Assembly: GCA_007127095.1 (NCBI GenBank)
Contig: SKZY01000475.1
Coordinates: 1 to 34,347 of the forward strand
DNA length: 34,347 bases
Direction of reading: 5' to 3'
From: Planctomycetaceae bacterium
Lineage (GTDB): Bacteria; Planctomycetota; Planctomycetia; Pirellulales; Pirellulaceae
A model generated the notes under the pieces. It worked only from the letters and a program-made list of their open reading frames with translations, ran no database searches and was not told the DNA's origin. Position 1 is the first letter of the stretch; each line of letters begins with the position of its first letter. Shown here in pieces: positions 17,329-24,781 of the stretch. The translations under genes and the position numbers were made by a program.

Positions 17329-18729
17329 ATGCCTACCAAGCCCGAACAGCAGACTCTTGGCGAGCTAGCCTACTGCGGTTCCCTGCCACGGTTTCGTTCA
17401 CCGCAGTTCTCACCGCCGCTGCCGCGACGCGTCGGCTCCCGCTCTGTCGTCGTGGCGTTGGCGATCGGCTCACTGATCGTCGCTTTCGGGGCGATTTCGC
17501 CCACGATTGCCATCGCCGACGATTGGCCTCAGTGGCGTGGCAAGTCGGCCAGCGGCGTCGCGGACGGCGACGGGTTTCCCGTCCGTTGGTCGCCCGCAGA
17601 AGGGTTCAAATGGAAGTGGGACGATCCGGGCATCGGTAGCAGCACCCCGGTGCTGCTCGGCGACCGGGCTTTGGTGACCAGCGGTATCGATGGCCAGAAT
17701 CGGTTGCTGAGCATTGATTTGGAAACCGGAGAAATCGCTTGGACGGCTCGACTCGGTACCGATCGCGGCGGCAAGCATCGTAAGGCGAGCGGGGCGAATT
17801 CGTCGGCGGTCACCGACGGCAACTTGGCGTTCGCTTATTTCCGTTCCGGTGATATCGCTTGTGTCGACGCCCAGGGAAACGTCCGTTGGCAAAAAAATCT
17901 TCAGGACGCCTTCGGGGAGGACACGCTGTGGTGGGACCTGGGGACGTCACCGGTATTGACCGAGGACGCCGTCGTCGTCGCCGTGATGCAAACGGGGCCG
18001 AGCTACTTGGTGGCGCTCGATAAATTGACCGGCAAGGTCAAATGGAAGGTCGATCGGGTCCTCGACGCTCCCGAGGAAGCGGCGCACAGCTATTCAACCC
18101 CGGTCCTGACGACGATCGGTGACACCCGCGTGATCGCCGTGTTGGGAGCCGATCACCTGACACTGCATTCCGTGACGGACGGCCGTGAACTCGCCCGACT
18201 CGGCGGATTCAACCCGACCGGCCAGCGTTTCTTTCGCTCGATCGCCTCACCGGTCATCAGTGGCGACATCATCGCCTGTCCCTACGCTCGGGGAGCGACT
18301 TTGACCGGCGTGCGGCTCTCCGACCTGCTGGCCGGCAAAGGTGACGAAGCGATCGCTTGGTTCCGCGACGACATCGGCAGCGACGTACCGACACCGGCCG
18401 CCGACGACGGCCGATTTTATGTCTGTGGCGACAAGGGCGAAGTCACCGCCCTCGATGCCGAATCGGGTGAAACGCTCTGGACGGTCGACTTGCCCCGTAA
18501 CCGGCACGCTTACAGCAGTTCGCCTTTGGTCGCCGGCGATCATCTCTATCTGACCCGCGAAGATGCGGTGACCTTTGTGGTCGGCCCGCTGTCGGATCCG
18601 ACGCCGAAACTCGTCGCCACCAACGAAGTCGATGACGATTCACTCAACACCGTCGCCAGCCTGATCCCGGTCGGCTCGGACCTGCTGCTCCGCAGTCGGC
18701 AGTTTCTCTACCGACTGAACCGGCAATGA
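17329..18729 (+). CDS. Exported PQQ-like beta-propeller protein
   Basis: 466 aa from ATG at 17329, chosen because GAGGAA lies upstream at a normal distance; an in-frame ATG at 17257 lacks this. The N-terminus has a basic stretch and a signal core (VVVALAIGSLIVAFGAI) ending AIA, so the mature protein probably begins at DDWPQWRG near residue 63. That opening is highly characteristic of planctomycete PQQ-like (BamB-type) propellers. Repeated blades show the W-motif pattern: LSIDLETGEIAWTARL, CVDAQGNVRWQKNL, VALDKLTGKVKWKVD, TALDAESGETLWTVDL. No PQQ-ligating or dehydrogenase active-site pattern can be assigned, so it may be a scaffold instead of an enzyme. It stands alone: the gene on its left is divergent, and cobL starts 121 bp downstream. 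Confidence 0.9.
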   Translation: MPTKPEQQTLGELAYCGSLPRFRSPQFSPPLPRRVGSRSVVVALAIGSLIVAFGAISPTIAIADDWPQWRGKSASGVADGDGFPVRWSPAEGFKWKWDDPGIGSSTPVLLGDRALVTSGIDGQNRLLSIDLETGEIAWTARLGTDRGGKHRKASGANSSAVTDGNLAFAYFRSGDIACVDAQGNVRWQKNLQDAFGEDTLWWDLGTSPVLTEDAVVVAVMQTGPSYLVALDKLTGKVKWKVDRVLDAPEEAAHSYSTPVLTTIGDTRVIAVLGADHLTLHSVTDGRELARLGGFNPTGQRFFRSIASPVISGDIIACPYARGATLTGVRLSDLLAGKGDEAIAWFRDDIGSDVPTPAADDGRFYVCGDKGEVTALDAESGETLWTVDLPRNRHAYSSSPLVAGDHLYLTREDAVTFVVGPLSDPTPKLVATNEVDDDSLNTVASLIPVGSDLLLRSRQFLYRLNRQ

Positions 18730-18850
18730 ACTCCGCGTTCGACGTGATCCACTGGACAACTGGTCGGCGAGCGCCGACGATTTGAGTTTCGCCGGTCGAT
18801 CGACTCGATCGACTCCCTTTGTCCCCTGGTCACTAGCGAGGTTCGTTCTG

Positions 18851-20107
18851 TTGTCGTCGAGAATCAACATCGTCGGGATCGGAGATGACGGTCTGGATGG
18901 CCTCACCCGACAGGCCCGTACGGCCGTGGAAACGGCCGAGGTCATCATCGGCAATCGTGTGATCATCGAGGGAATCGCCGACGACTCCTTTCCCGGAATC
19001 GAACGGGTGGTGGCCGACGGCGGCCTCGATGAACTCCTCGACGCGTTACAACTTCATGCCGACCGACGCGTCGTGTTGCTGACCGGCGGTGATCCGCTGT
19101 TCTACGGAATCGCACGGTTTTTGGCTGATAAACTCGGCAAGGACCGCTTCGACGTCATCCCGCACGTCAGCAGCATGCAGCTGGCCTTCGCACGGGTGAA
19201 AGAGAGCTGGGATGACGCCTACCTTTCCAATCTCGCCACGCAGTCGCTCGACCGTGTCGTCGACAACATTCGCACCGCGGAACGGGTCGGGCTGTTCACG
19301 ACCGAATCGATCTCGCCGGCGGTGGTCGCCTCGGCGCTGCTCGACCGACGGATCGATTATTTCACCGCCTACGTTTGCGAGAATCTCGGCACGCCCGACG
19401 AAATCGTAACCCAAGGCGATTTGAAGACGATCGCCGGACTCGATTTCAATCCGCTCAACGTGATGGTGCTGCTCCGCAAGCTCGGTCGGGCCGACCGACC
19501 GAGCGAAGCCGGGGCGACGCGATTGTTCGGCAACCCCGACGATGCGTTTCTGCAATCTCGCCCCAAACGTGGCCTGTTGACCCCCTGTGACGTCCGCTGC
19601 ATCGCCCTCGCCGAACTCGATTTGACCCCGACCAGTATCGTTTGGGATGTCGGTGCCGGCAGCGGTTCATTGGCGATCGAAGCCGCCCGGATCGCTCACC
19701 GAGGAAAAGTCTACGGGATCGAAATGGATGCCGAAGACTATGGGCTGATGCTCGAAAATGCCGCCCACTTCGATTGCCCATCGTTGATCCCGACCCACGG
19801 TCGGGCGCCCGACGCCTGGGCCGACTTGCCCGACCCCGACGCCGTCTTTGTCGGCGGTACCGGACGCATCGTCTCCGACCTGGTCGCCCGGGCCGTTTCG
19901 CGGCTCAACCCGGGCGGCCGGATCGTGATCAACGTTTCGTCCCCCGAAAGCCTGGTCGAGGTCCAACGGGTGCTGGAAGGTCAAGCGATGCGAGTCGACG
20001 TCCGCATGATCAATATCGCTCGCGGCCAATATCAGCTCGATCGAATGCGGTTTGAGGCGATCAACCCGACTTTCCTGATCGTCGCCTCCCGGGCGTCGGA
20101 CCGCTAG
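18851..20107 (+). CDS. cobL: Fused cobalt-precorrin methyltransferase/decarboxylase (CbiE-CbiT)
   Basis: 418 aa from a TTG at 18851, preceded by GCGAGG 9 nt upstream; the frame stays open back to a TTG at 18782, but the family starts at INIVGIGDDG. Residues 1 to about 205 are CbiE (precorrin C5 methyltransferase): VGIGDDGLDGL, IIGNR, LTGGDPLFYGIARFLADKLG as the SAM-site loop, and SSMQLAFARV. Residues about 215-418 are CbiT (C15 methylation with C12 acetate decarboxylation): the SAM motif I WDVGAGSGSLAIEAARI and the FVGGTGR loop. The fusion is the CobL layout, making precorrin-8 in the corrin ring pathway. No other cobalamin gene lies in the window, so the pathway must be scattered. Confidence 0.94.
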   Translation: MSSRINIVGIGDDGLDGLTRQARTAVETAEVIIGNRVIIEGIADDSFPGIERVVADGGLDELLDALQLHADRRVVLLTGGDPLFYGIARFLADKLGKDRFDVIPHVSSMQLAFARVKESWDDAYLSNLATQSLDRVVDNIRTAERVGLFTTESISPAVVASALLDRRIDYFTAYVCENLGTPDEIVTQGDLKTIAGLDFNPLNVMVLLRKLGRADRPSEAGATRLFGNPDDAFLQSRPKRGLLTPCDVRCIALAELDLTPTSIVWDVGAGSGSLAIEAARIAHRGKVYGIEMDAEDYGLMLENAAHFDCPSLIPTHGRAPDAWADLPDPDAVFVGGTGRIVSDLVARAVSRLNPGGRIVINVSSPESLVEVQRVLEGQAMRVDVRMINIARGQYQLDRMRFEAINPTFLIVASRASDR

Positions 20108-20325
20108 CCAGATTGCATCGCATCCCACGTCCGCGGCAAGTGGTTGATCCTGCCGCCGCAGGCTAGTCGCCCATGCGTTGTAATCCTGCCCCGTCGGGTT
20201 ACAATCCGCCCGCGGTCGCCGGTTCGAGGGGCCCGGTCCGATAGCCGTCGGACCGTTCGCAGAATCCGACGGACAGGCTACCGAACCGAGCCGAATCGCC
20301 CCCATCCGTTGCACTTCCCCGTTAG
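20108..20325 (+). promoter_or_regulatory. Hairpin-rich leader before the Na/Pi cotransporter gene
   Basis: This 218-bp gap contains several possible stems. GCGGCA/TGCCGC (20133-20138 with 20151-20156). TTGTAATCC/GGGTTACAA (20178-20186 with 20196-20204, one G-U pair). CGGTCCGA/TCGGACCG (20234-20241 with 20248-20255, 6-nt loop). A competing stem CCGTCGGA/TCCGACGG (20245-20252 with 20265-20272) shares bases with the previous one. No T-run follows any of them. A promoter and perhaps leader control of the downstream gene are inferred; no known riboswitch class is recognised. Confidence 0.4.
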
Positions 20326-22017
20326 GTGACCCCGTTGGAACTTTCAGCCTTGACCTCGCTATTGAGCGAGTTTATCGGCGGCTTGGGACTGTTCCTGCTA
20401 GGCATGAAGAGCATGTCCGACGGGATGCAGGCGGTCGCTGGCGCCAGTCTGCGGCGAATGATCAGCGTCGTGACAAAAAATCGCATGCTGGCATTGTTCG
20501 TCGGCATCGTGGTGACCTGCGTCGTCCAGTCGAGTTCGATCACGACGGTGATGACCGTCGGTTTCGTGAACAGCGGGTTGATGACGTTGCAGCAGGCTGT
20601 CGGCGTGATCATGGGGGCCAACATCGGCACCACGATCACCGGCTGGATCCTGGTGTTGCAAATCGGCAAATACGGCTTGCCGCTGATCGGCGTCGCGACC
20701 TTCATTTACCTGTTTTCGAAGTCTGATCGGTGGCGGTACTGGGGCATGTCGCTGATGGGCGTCGGCATGGTCTTCTTCGGGTTGGAGGTGATGAAGGATG
20801 CCTGTGCGATCATCAAGGAAAATCCGGGCTTTGAGGAATGGTTCCACCAATTCCAAGCTCACAACTACGCGGGGGTGCTCAAGTGCGCCCTGGTCGGTTG
20901 TCTCCTGACCGTCCTCGTCCAATCGTCCTCGGCGACACTCGGGATCACGATCTCGCTCGCCTACCAAGGAGTGATCGGCTACGAGACCGCCGCGGCGCTG
21001 GTCCTGGGCGAAAATGTCGGCACGACGATCACGGCCATCTTCGCCTCGCTCGGTGCGACCACGACGGCCCGGCGTGCGGCCTACTTTCATATCATCTTCA
21101 ACCTGTTGGGGGTCTTCTGGATCACACTGGCGTTCCCTTGGTACGTCCGCCTGATTCAGATGTTGCTGGGCGGCGGGGTGTCGGATGAGGTAATCGTCAA
21201 TGGCGTTGCGACGTTCCCTCACACGACCGCCGCGATCGCTGCTACCCACAGCCTATTCAACATCGCCAATACGATCCTGTTCCTGCCCTTCGTTCCCACC
21301 TTCGTCCGCCTCCTCGATCGCTTCGTACCGGCCAAGGAATACAAGGAACGTCCGCAGTTAACCGACCTCGATATCCGAATGCTGGAAACGCCCGCCCTGG
21401 CGATTCAACAATCTCGGAACGAGATCGAAAAGATGGGCGATGGTTGCGAAAAAATGCTCAGCTGGCTCGGTGACCTGCGTGATCAAGACGCCCCCGACAA
21501 GGCGCTCGGCGATCGGCTCAAACTACGCGAACAGGTCTTCGATTCGGTCCAAGACGAAGTCGCCGCGTTCGTCACCGACCTATTGGCCAACACGCTTCCA
21601 CACTCGGTCGCCGATGAGGCCCGACGGCAACTCACCCTGGCTGACGAATTCGAATCGGTCAGCGATTATCTGCTCAGCCTCGATAAGTTCGACCGCAAGC
21701 TCCGCCGCGACGGATTCCGCTTCACCAGCGCACAACGCGAAGATTTACGTGAACTCAACGACCACGTCATCACCTACTTGAAGGCCGTCAACGAAGGCTT
21801 GGGCAAGGATAACCGTCACGTCGCTCGTGATACCGATGGTCTTTCCAAACGGATCAAGGTCGAGATCAAACAATTGCGCAAAAAACATCTCGAAGACCTC
21901 TCCGGCGGCGAGATCCCTCCGCAGGTCAGTGTCGCTTTCCTGGCCGCTTTGAACGCTTACGCCCGGGTCCGCGATCACCTCGAGACGATCGCCGAAACGA
22001 TTTCGATCGACAAGTGA
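20326..22017 (+). CDS. Na+/phosphate cotransporter family protein with PhoU-like C-terminus
   Basis: 563 aa. The membrane half (residues 1-330, about eight helices) is the inverted repeat of the Na/Pi cotransporter (SLC34/NptA) family. QSSS signatures lie at 68-71 and 199-202, each followed by a paired loop: GANIGTT (97-103) and GENVGTT. Residues about 355-560 form a helical PhoU-like domain (RNEIEKMGDGCEKMLSWL, LADEFESVSDYLLSLDKFDRKL). Expected role: sodium-coupled inorganic phosphate uptake or efflux in the inner membrane, perhaps tied to phosphate sensing through the PhoU part; solute choice is inferred. The start is GTG 20326, or TTG 20335, which has AGGTGA 5 nt upstream. It is convergent with bioD, 82 bp away. 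The leader has competing hairpins. Confidence 0.93.
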   Translation: MTPLELSALTSLLSEFIGGLGLFLLGMKSMSDGMQAVAGASLRRMISVVTKNRMLALFVGIVVTCVVQSSSITTVMTVGFVNSGLMTLQQAVGVIMGANIGTTITGWILVLQIGKYGLPLIGVATFIYLFSKSDRWRYWGMSLMGVGMVFFGLEVMKDACAIIKENPGFEEWFHQFQAHNYAGVLKCALVGCLLTVLVQSSSATLGITISLAYQGVIGYETAAALVLGENVGTTITAIFASLGATTTARRAAYFHIIFNLLGVFWITLAFPWYVRLIQMLLGGGVSDEVIVNGVATFPHTTAAIAATHSLFNIANTILFLPFVPTFVRLLDRFVPAKEYKERPQLTDLDIRMLETPALAIQQSRNEIEKMGDGCEKMLSWLGDLRDQDAPDKALGDRLKLREQVFDSVQDEVAAFVTDLLANTLPHSVADEARRQLTLADEFESVSDYLLSLDKFDRKLRRDGFRFTSAQREDLRELNDHVITYLKAVNEGLGKDNRHVARDTDGLSKRIKVEIKQLRKKHLEDLSGGEIPPQVSVAFLAALNAYARVRDHLETIAETISIDK

Positions 22018-22099
22018 TTTCAGGCACCGTCAGGCAACCGGGGCTCGCACGGCCCGATTGCCGGTCACGGTTGAGGCCGAGGCTCGATTCCAGCTCGCG

Positions 22100-22840
22100 T
22101 CAGAGCCAGGCCCGCGTCATCCCCGCTTCGAGATCGCCAGGCACTTCGGCGGGCGGTCGTTGTGGTACCGCCAGCGAGCACCAATCGATCCCCGTCTCGA
22201 TAGCGCCGTGAGCGACCTGACCGAGCAGCGGGACGGAGGTAAAGCGACGCAGCGTCGCGGCGTTGCTGGCAGCCGACGGGTCGAGCGGTTCCGCGACATC
22301 GCTCAGTACGATACCGAGGATCGGTAGCCCCAGCGTCTTGGCCGCTAAGACAGTCGCGAGAACCTGGTGGATCGTGCCGAGCCGATTGGCCGCGACGATC
22401 ACCAATTCGGCGTCGAAGCGAGCGGCGAGATCGCTGTTGAGCATCCCGGTCGATAGCGGCGAGAGCAATCCGCCAGCCCCCTCGATGACGACAAAATCGG
22501 CATCACCGACGACCGCATCCAGGCCAGAGACCAGTCGCGCTTCGTCGACGTGGCGGCCTTCCAGTTCCGCCGCCGCGGGCGGGGCCAGCGGAGCGATGAA
22601 TCGTTGCGGACAGACCGCATCGAGATCGCCCGGTTCACCAGCGGACCTCCACAACGATTCGGCGTCGGGGCTGACCCGCGATTCACCCCGCTGCTGACAG
22701 CCACTCGCCACCGGCTTGTAGACCGCCACGCGATGGCCAGAATGACGGACCTCGGCAACGGCCAACGAGGCGACGTAGGTCTTGCCCACGTCGGTGTCAG
22801 TACCGGTAAAGTACCACTTGCGAGCAGCGGGCTGGGGCAT
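22100..22840 (-). CDS. bioD: Dethiobiotin synthetase
   Basis: 246 aa. ATP-dependent closure of the ureido ring, converting 7,8-diaminopelargonate and CO2 to dethiobiotin, the penultimate step of biotin synthesis. Motifs: the P-loop GTDTDVGKT (residues 13-21), catalytic Lys42 in YKPVASG, and EGAGGLLSPL (120-129). VIVAANRLGTIHQVL corresponds to the conserved switch/Asn-Arg-Leu-Gly region. The start is set by GGAGG 9 nt before ATG 22840; a TTG immediately ahead is also possible. No bioA, bioB or bioF neighbours are seen. It is divergent from the amidase gene at 22987. birA, in the same window but 16 kb away, uses the final product. Confidence 0.95.
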   Translation of the reverse strand: MPQPAARKWYFTGTDTDVGKTYVASLAVAEVRHSGHRVAVYKPVASGCQQRGESRVSPDAESLWRSAGEPGDLDAVCPQRFIAPLAPPAAAELEGRHVDEARLVSGLDAVVGDADFVVIEGAGGLLSPLSTGMLNSDLAARFDAELVIVAANRLGTIHQVLATVLAAKTLGLPILGIVLSDVAEPLDPSAASNAATLRRFTSVPLLGQVAHGAIETGIDWCSLAVPQRPPAEVPGDLEAGMTRAWL

Positions 22841-22986
22841 CAAGCGATTCCTCCGCGGATTATCCGGGCCGGCCGGGGCGAGTCAACGATCCCTGACTGA
22901 AACGAGCGGAGCGGACCGGCCGTCAACCGTCTCCGACGCGACAATCTAACACTTCGTTCCCCGTTCACCAGAAGGCGATACCGCTC

Positions 22987-23850
22987 ATGTCCAGCGTCCG
23001 TTTGGCAGTCCTGCAGATGCGTGGAAACGATTCCCGAGACGGCAATGTCGATCGCGCGATCGCGGAGATCGAACGGGCGGCCGACGACGGGGCAAAAATC
23101 ATCTGCCTGCAAGAACTGTTCACCGGCCCCTATCCCTGCCAAGCCGAGGACCATCGTGTCTTCTCCTGGGCCGAATCGGTTCCGGGACCGACCACCGGAC
23201 GACTCGCCGAGGTCGCGGCCCGTCGCAGCGTGGTGATCGTCGCCCCGCTGTTCGAACGCCGGGCCCCCGGGCTCTACCACAATACCGCGGCGGTGCTCGA
23301 TGCCGACGGTTCGCTCGCGGGCATCTATCGCAAAATGCATATCCCCGATGATCCGCTGTTCTACGAAAAGTTTTATTTCACTCCCGGCGATCTCGGGTTT
23401 CGCGTCATCCCGACTCGCTATGCCAAACTCGGAATCGGGATCTGCTGGGACCAATGGTATCCCGAGGCGGCGCGACTCTTTTCGCTCGCCGGCGCCGATA
23501 TTTTGCTCTACCCGACCGCGATCGGCTGGATTCACGAGGAAAAAGAAGAATACGGAACCGCCCAGCACGACGCCTGGCAGACGATGATGCGGTCTCACGC
23601 GATCGCCAACGGGATCTGGCTGGGTGCCCCCAACCGTGTCGGTATCGAGGATTCGCTGGAGTTTTGGGGCGGATCGTTCATCGTTTCTCCCCGCGGCGAA
23701 ATCGTCTCGCGTGCCGGACATGACGACGAAGCGATCGTGACCGCCGATTGCGATCTGGCGCTGTCCGACGAAGTCCGTACCCACTGGCCGTTCTTCCGTG
23801 ACCGCCGGATCGATGCGTATGGTGACCTGACCCGACGCTGGCTAAATTAG
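22987..23850 (+). CDS. aguB: Carbon-nitrogen hydrolase, probably N-carbamoylputrescine amidase
   Basis: 287 aa, nitrilase superfamily. The Glu-Lys-Cys triad is complete: Glu43 in CLQELF, Lys116 in YRKMHIPDD, Cys153 in GICWDQWYPE. The sequence around it (CLQELFTGPYPCQ, KMHIPDDPLFYEKFYFTPGD, CWDQWYPEAAR, LYPTAIGW) closely follows the N-carbamoylputrescine amidase group, which converts N-carbamoylputrescine to putrescine, CO2 and ammonia in the agmatine route to polyamines. Beta-ureidopropionase-like activity is the alternative. It has no signal peptide, so it is cytoplasmic. AAGG lies 11 nt before the ATG. The usual partner, agmatine deiminase, is not in the window. An FAH-family gene follows 69 bp later on the same strand. 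Confidence 0.9.
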   Translation: MSSVRLAVLQMRGNDSRDGNVDRAIAEIERAADDGAKIICLQELFTGPYPCQAEDHRVFSWAESVPGPTTGRLAEVAARRSVVIVAPLFERRAPGLYHNTAAVLDADGSLAGIYRKMHIPDDPLFYEKFYFTPGDLGFRVIPTRYAKLGIGICWDQWYPEAARLFSLAGADILLYPTAIGWIHEEKEEYGTAQHDAWQTMMRSHAIANGIWLGAPNRVGIEDSLEFWGGSFIVSPRGEIVSRAGHDDEAIVTADCDLALSDEVRTHWPFFRDRRIDAYGDLTRRWLN

Positions 23851-23876
23851 TCGACTTTCTCGCCGCTCCACACTGG

Positions 23877-23909
23877 CCGCTCCACACTGGCCGCCCCACA
23901 CCCTCGGAC
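23877..23909 (+). repeat. Short direct repeat upstream of the FAH-family gene
   Basis: TCCACACTGGCCGC appears twice in tandem, with part of a third copy (CCCCACAC), between the amidase stop and the next start. Too short and isolated to assign a role. Confidence 0.6.
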
Positions 23910-23919
23910 ACCGACCAAG

Positions 23920-24774
23920 ATGAAACTTTGCCGCTACCGCGACGACGCTGCCGAAGACCGCTTCGCTGTCGTCGCCGACGGAGGACTGATCCCGCTTGAT
24001 CAATTGATGGAATCGCCACCGACCGCAGCGACGATCTGGCAGCGATTACCCGAGGTGATCGCGGCGGCCAGCGATGCCAAAACGGCCACGATGACGATGC
24101 CTGCCTGCCTGCTGCCGCCCGTGGCGTCGCCCGAAAAGATCATCTGCATCGGACTCAATTACCTCGATCACGCGATCGAGACCGGGGCCGAACCGCCGAC
24201 CGAACCGATCGTGTTCAGCAAGTTCAATACGGCTTTGGTCGGCCATGGCGATCCGATCGTGCTACCGACGCTGAGCCGCGAGGTCGACTACGAGGCGGAA
24301 TTGGTCGTCGTCATCGGCCGAACCGCCAAGCACGTTTCGAGCGCGGAAGCCCTCACCTGCGTCGCTGGTTACAGTTGTGGACACGACGTTTCGGCTCGAG
24401 ATTGGCAGAAAGGTCGTCCCGGCGGCCAATGGCTGTTGGGCAAATCGTTCGACAGCTTCGCACCGCTGGGCCCCTGGATGGTTACCAGCGACGAACTGGG
24501 CGACCCGTCCGACCTCCGCGTCCGCATGTTTTTGGGCGACGAGGTCGTCCAGGATTCGACGACCGCCCAACTGATCTTTAACATCCCCCAATTGATCGCC
24601 CACCTCTCTTCGATCATGACGTTGAAGCCTGGCGACCTGATTTTTACCGGCACGCCGCCGGGTGTGGGCGCGGCGCGTCAGCCGCCACGATTCCTGCAAG
24701 CCGGCGATGTCTGCGGCGTCGAAATCGATGGCATCGGCCGACTGATCAACGCTTGCGTCGACGAACCGGCCTGA
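23920..24774 (+). CDS. Fumarylacetoacetate hydrolase family protein
   Basis: 284 aa, the usual length for the FAHD1-like group of acylpyruvate hydrolases, oxaloacetate decarboxylases and hydratase/isomerases. Residues 1-65 are the small N-terminal domain. The catalytic domain begins at KIICIGLNYLDHAIE (about 73-87). Metal ligands are expected at Glu125 and Glu127 (DYEAEL) and Asp156 (HDVSARD), with GKSFDSFAPLGPWMV and GDLIFTGTPPGVG further along, all standard for the family. It probably handles a 2-keto or acylpyruvate intermediate of aromatic or sugar-acid breakdown; the substrate cannot be told from sequence. Possibly cotranscribed with the amidase gene. Its stop lies 7 bp from the stop of the convergent permease gene, with no room for separate terminators. 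Confidence 0.92.
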   Translation: MKLCRYRDDAAEDRFAVVADGGLIPLDQLMESPPTAATIWQRLPEVIAAASDAKTATMTMPACLLPPVASPEKIICIGLNYLDHAIETGAEPPTEPIVFSKFNTALVGHGDPIVLPTLSREVDYEAELVVVIGRTAKHVSSAEALTCVAGYSCGHDVSARDWQKGRPGGQWLLGKSFDSFAPLGPWMVTSDELGDPSDLRVRMFLGDEVVQDSTTAQLIFNIPQLIAHLSSIMTLKPGDLIFTGTPPGVGAARQPPRFLQAGDVCGVEIDGIGRLINACVDEPA

Positions 24775-24781
24775 TCACCGG

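Noticed and set aside
20215-20240. GGTTCGAGG resembling a tRNA T-arm
   Set aside because: No matching 5-bp T stem, anticodon arm or acceptor stem can be assembled around it.
20108-20325. Possible cobalamin riboswitch between cobL and the transporter gene
   Set aside because: No B12-box-like conserved segment is visible, and the downstream gene is a phosphate-type transporter.
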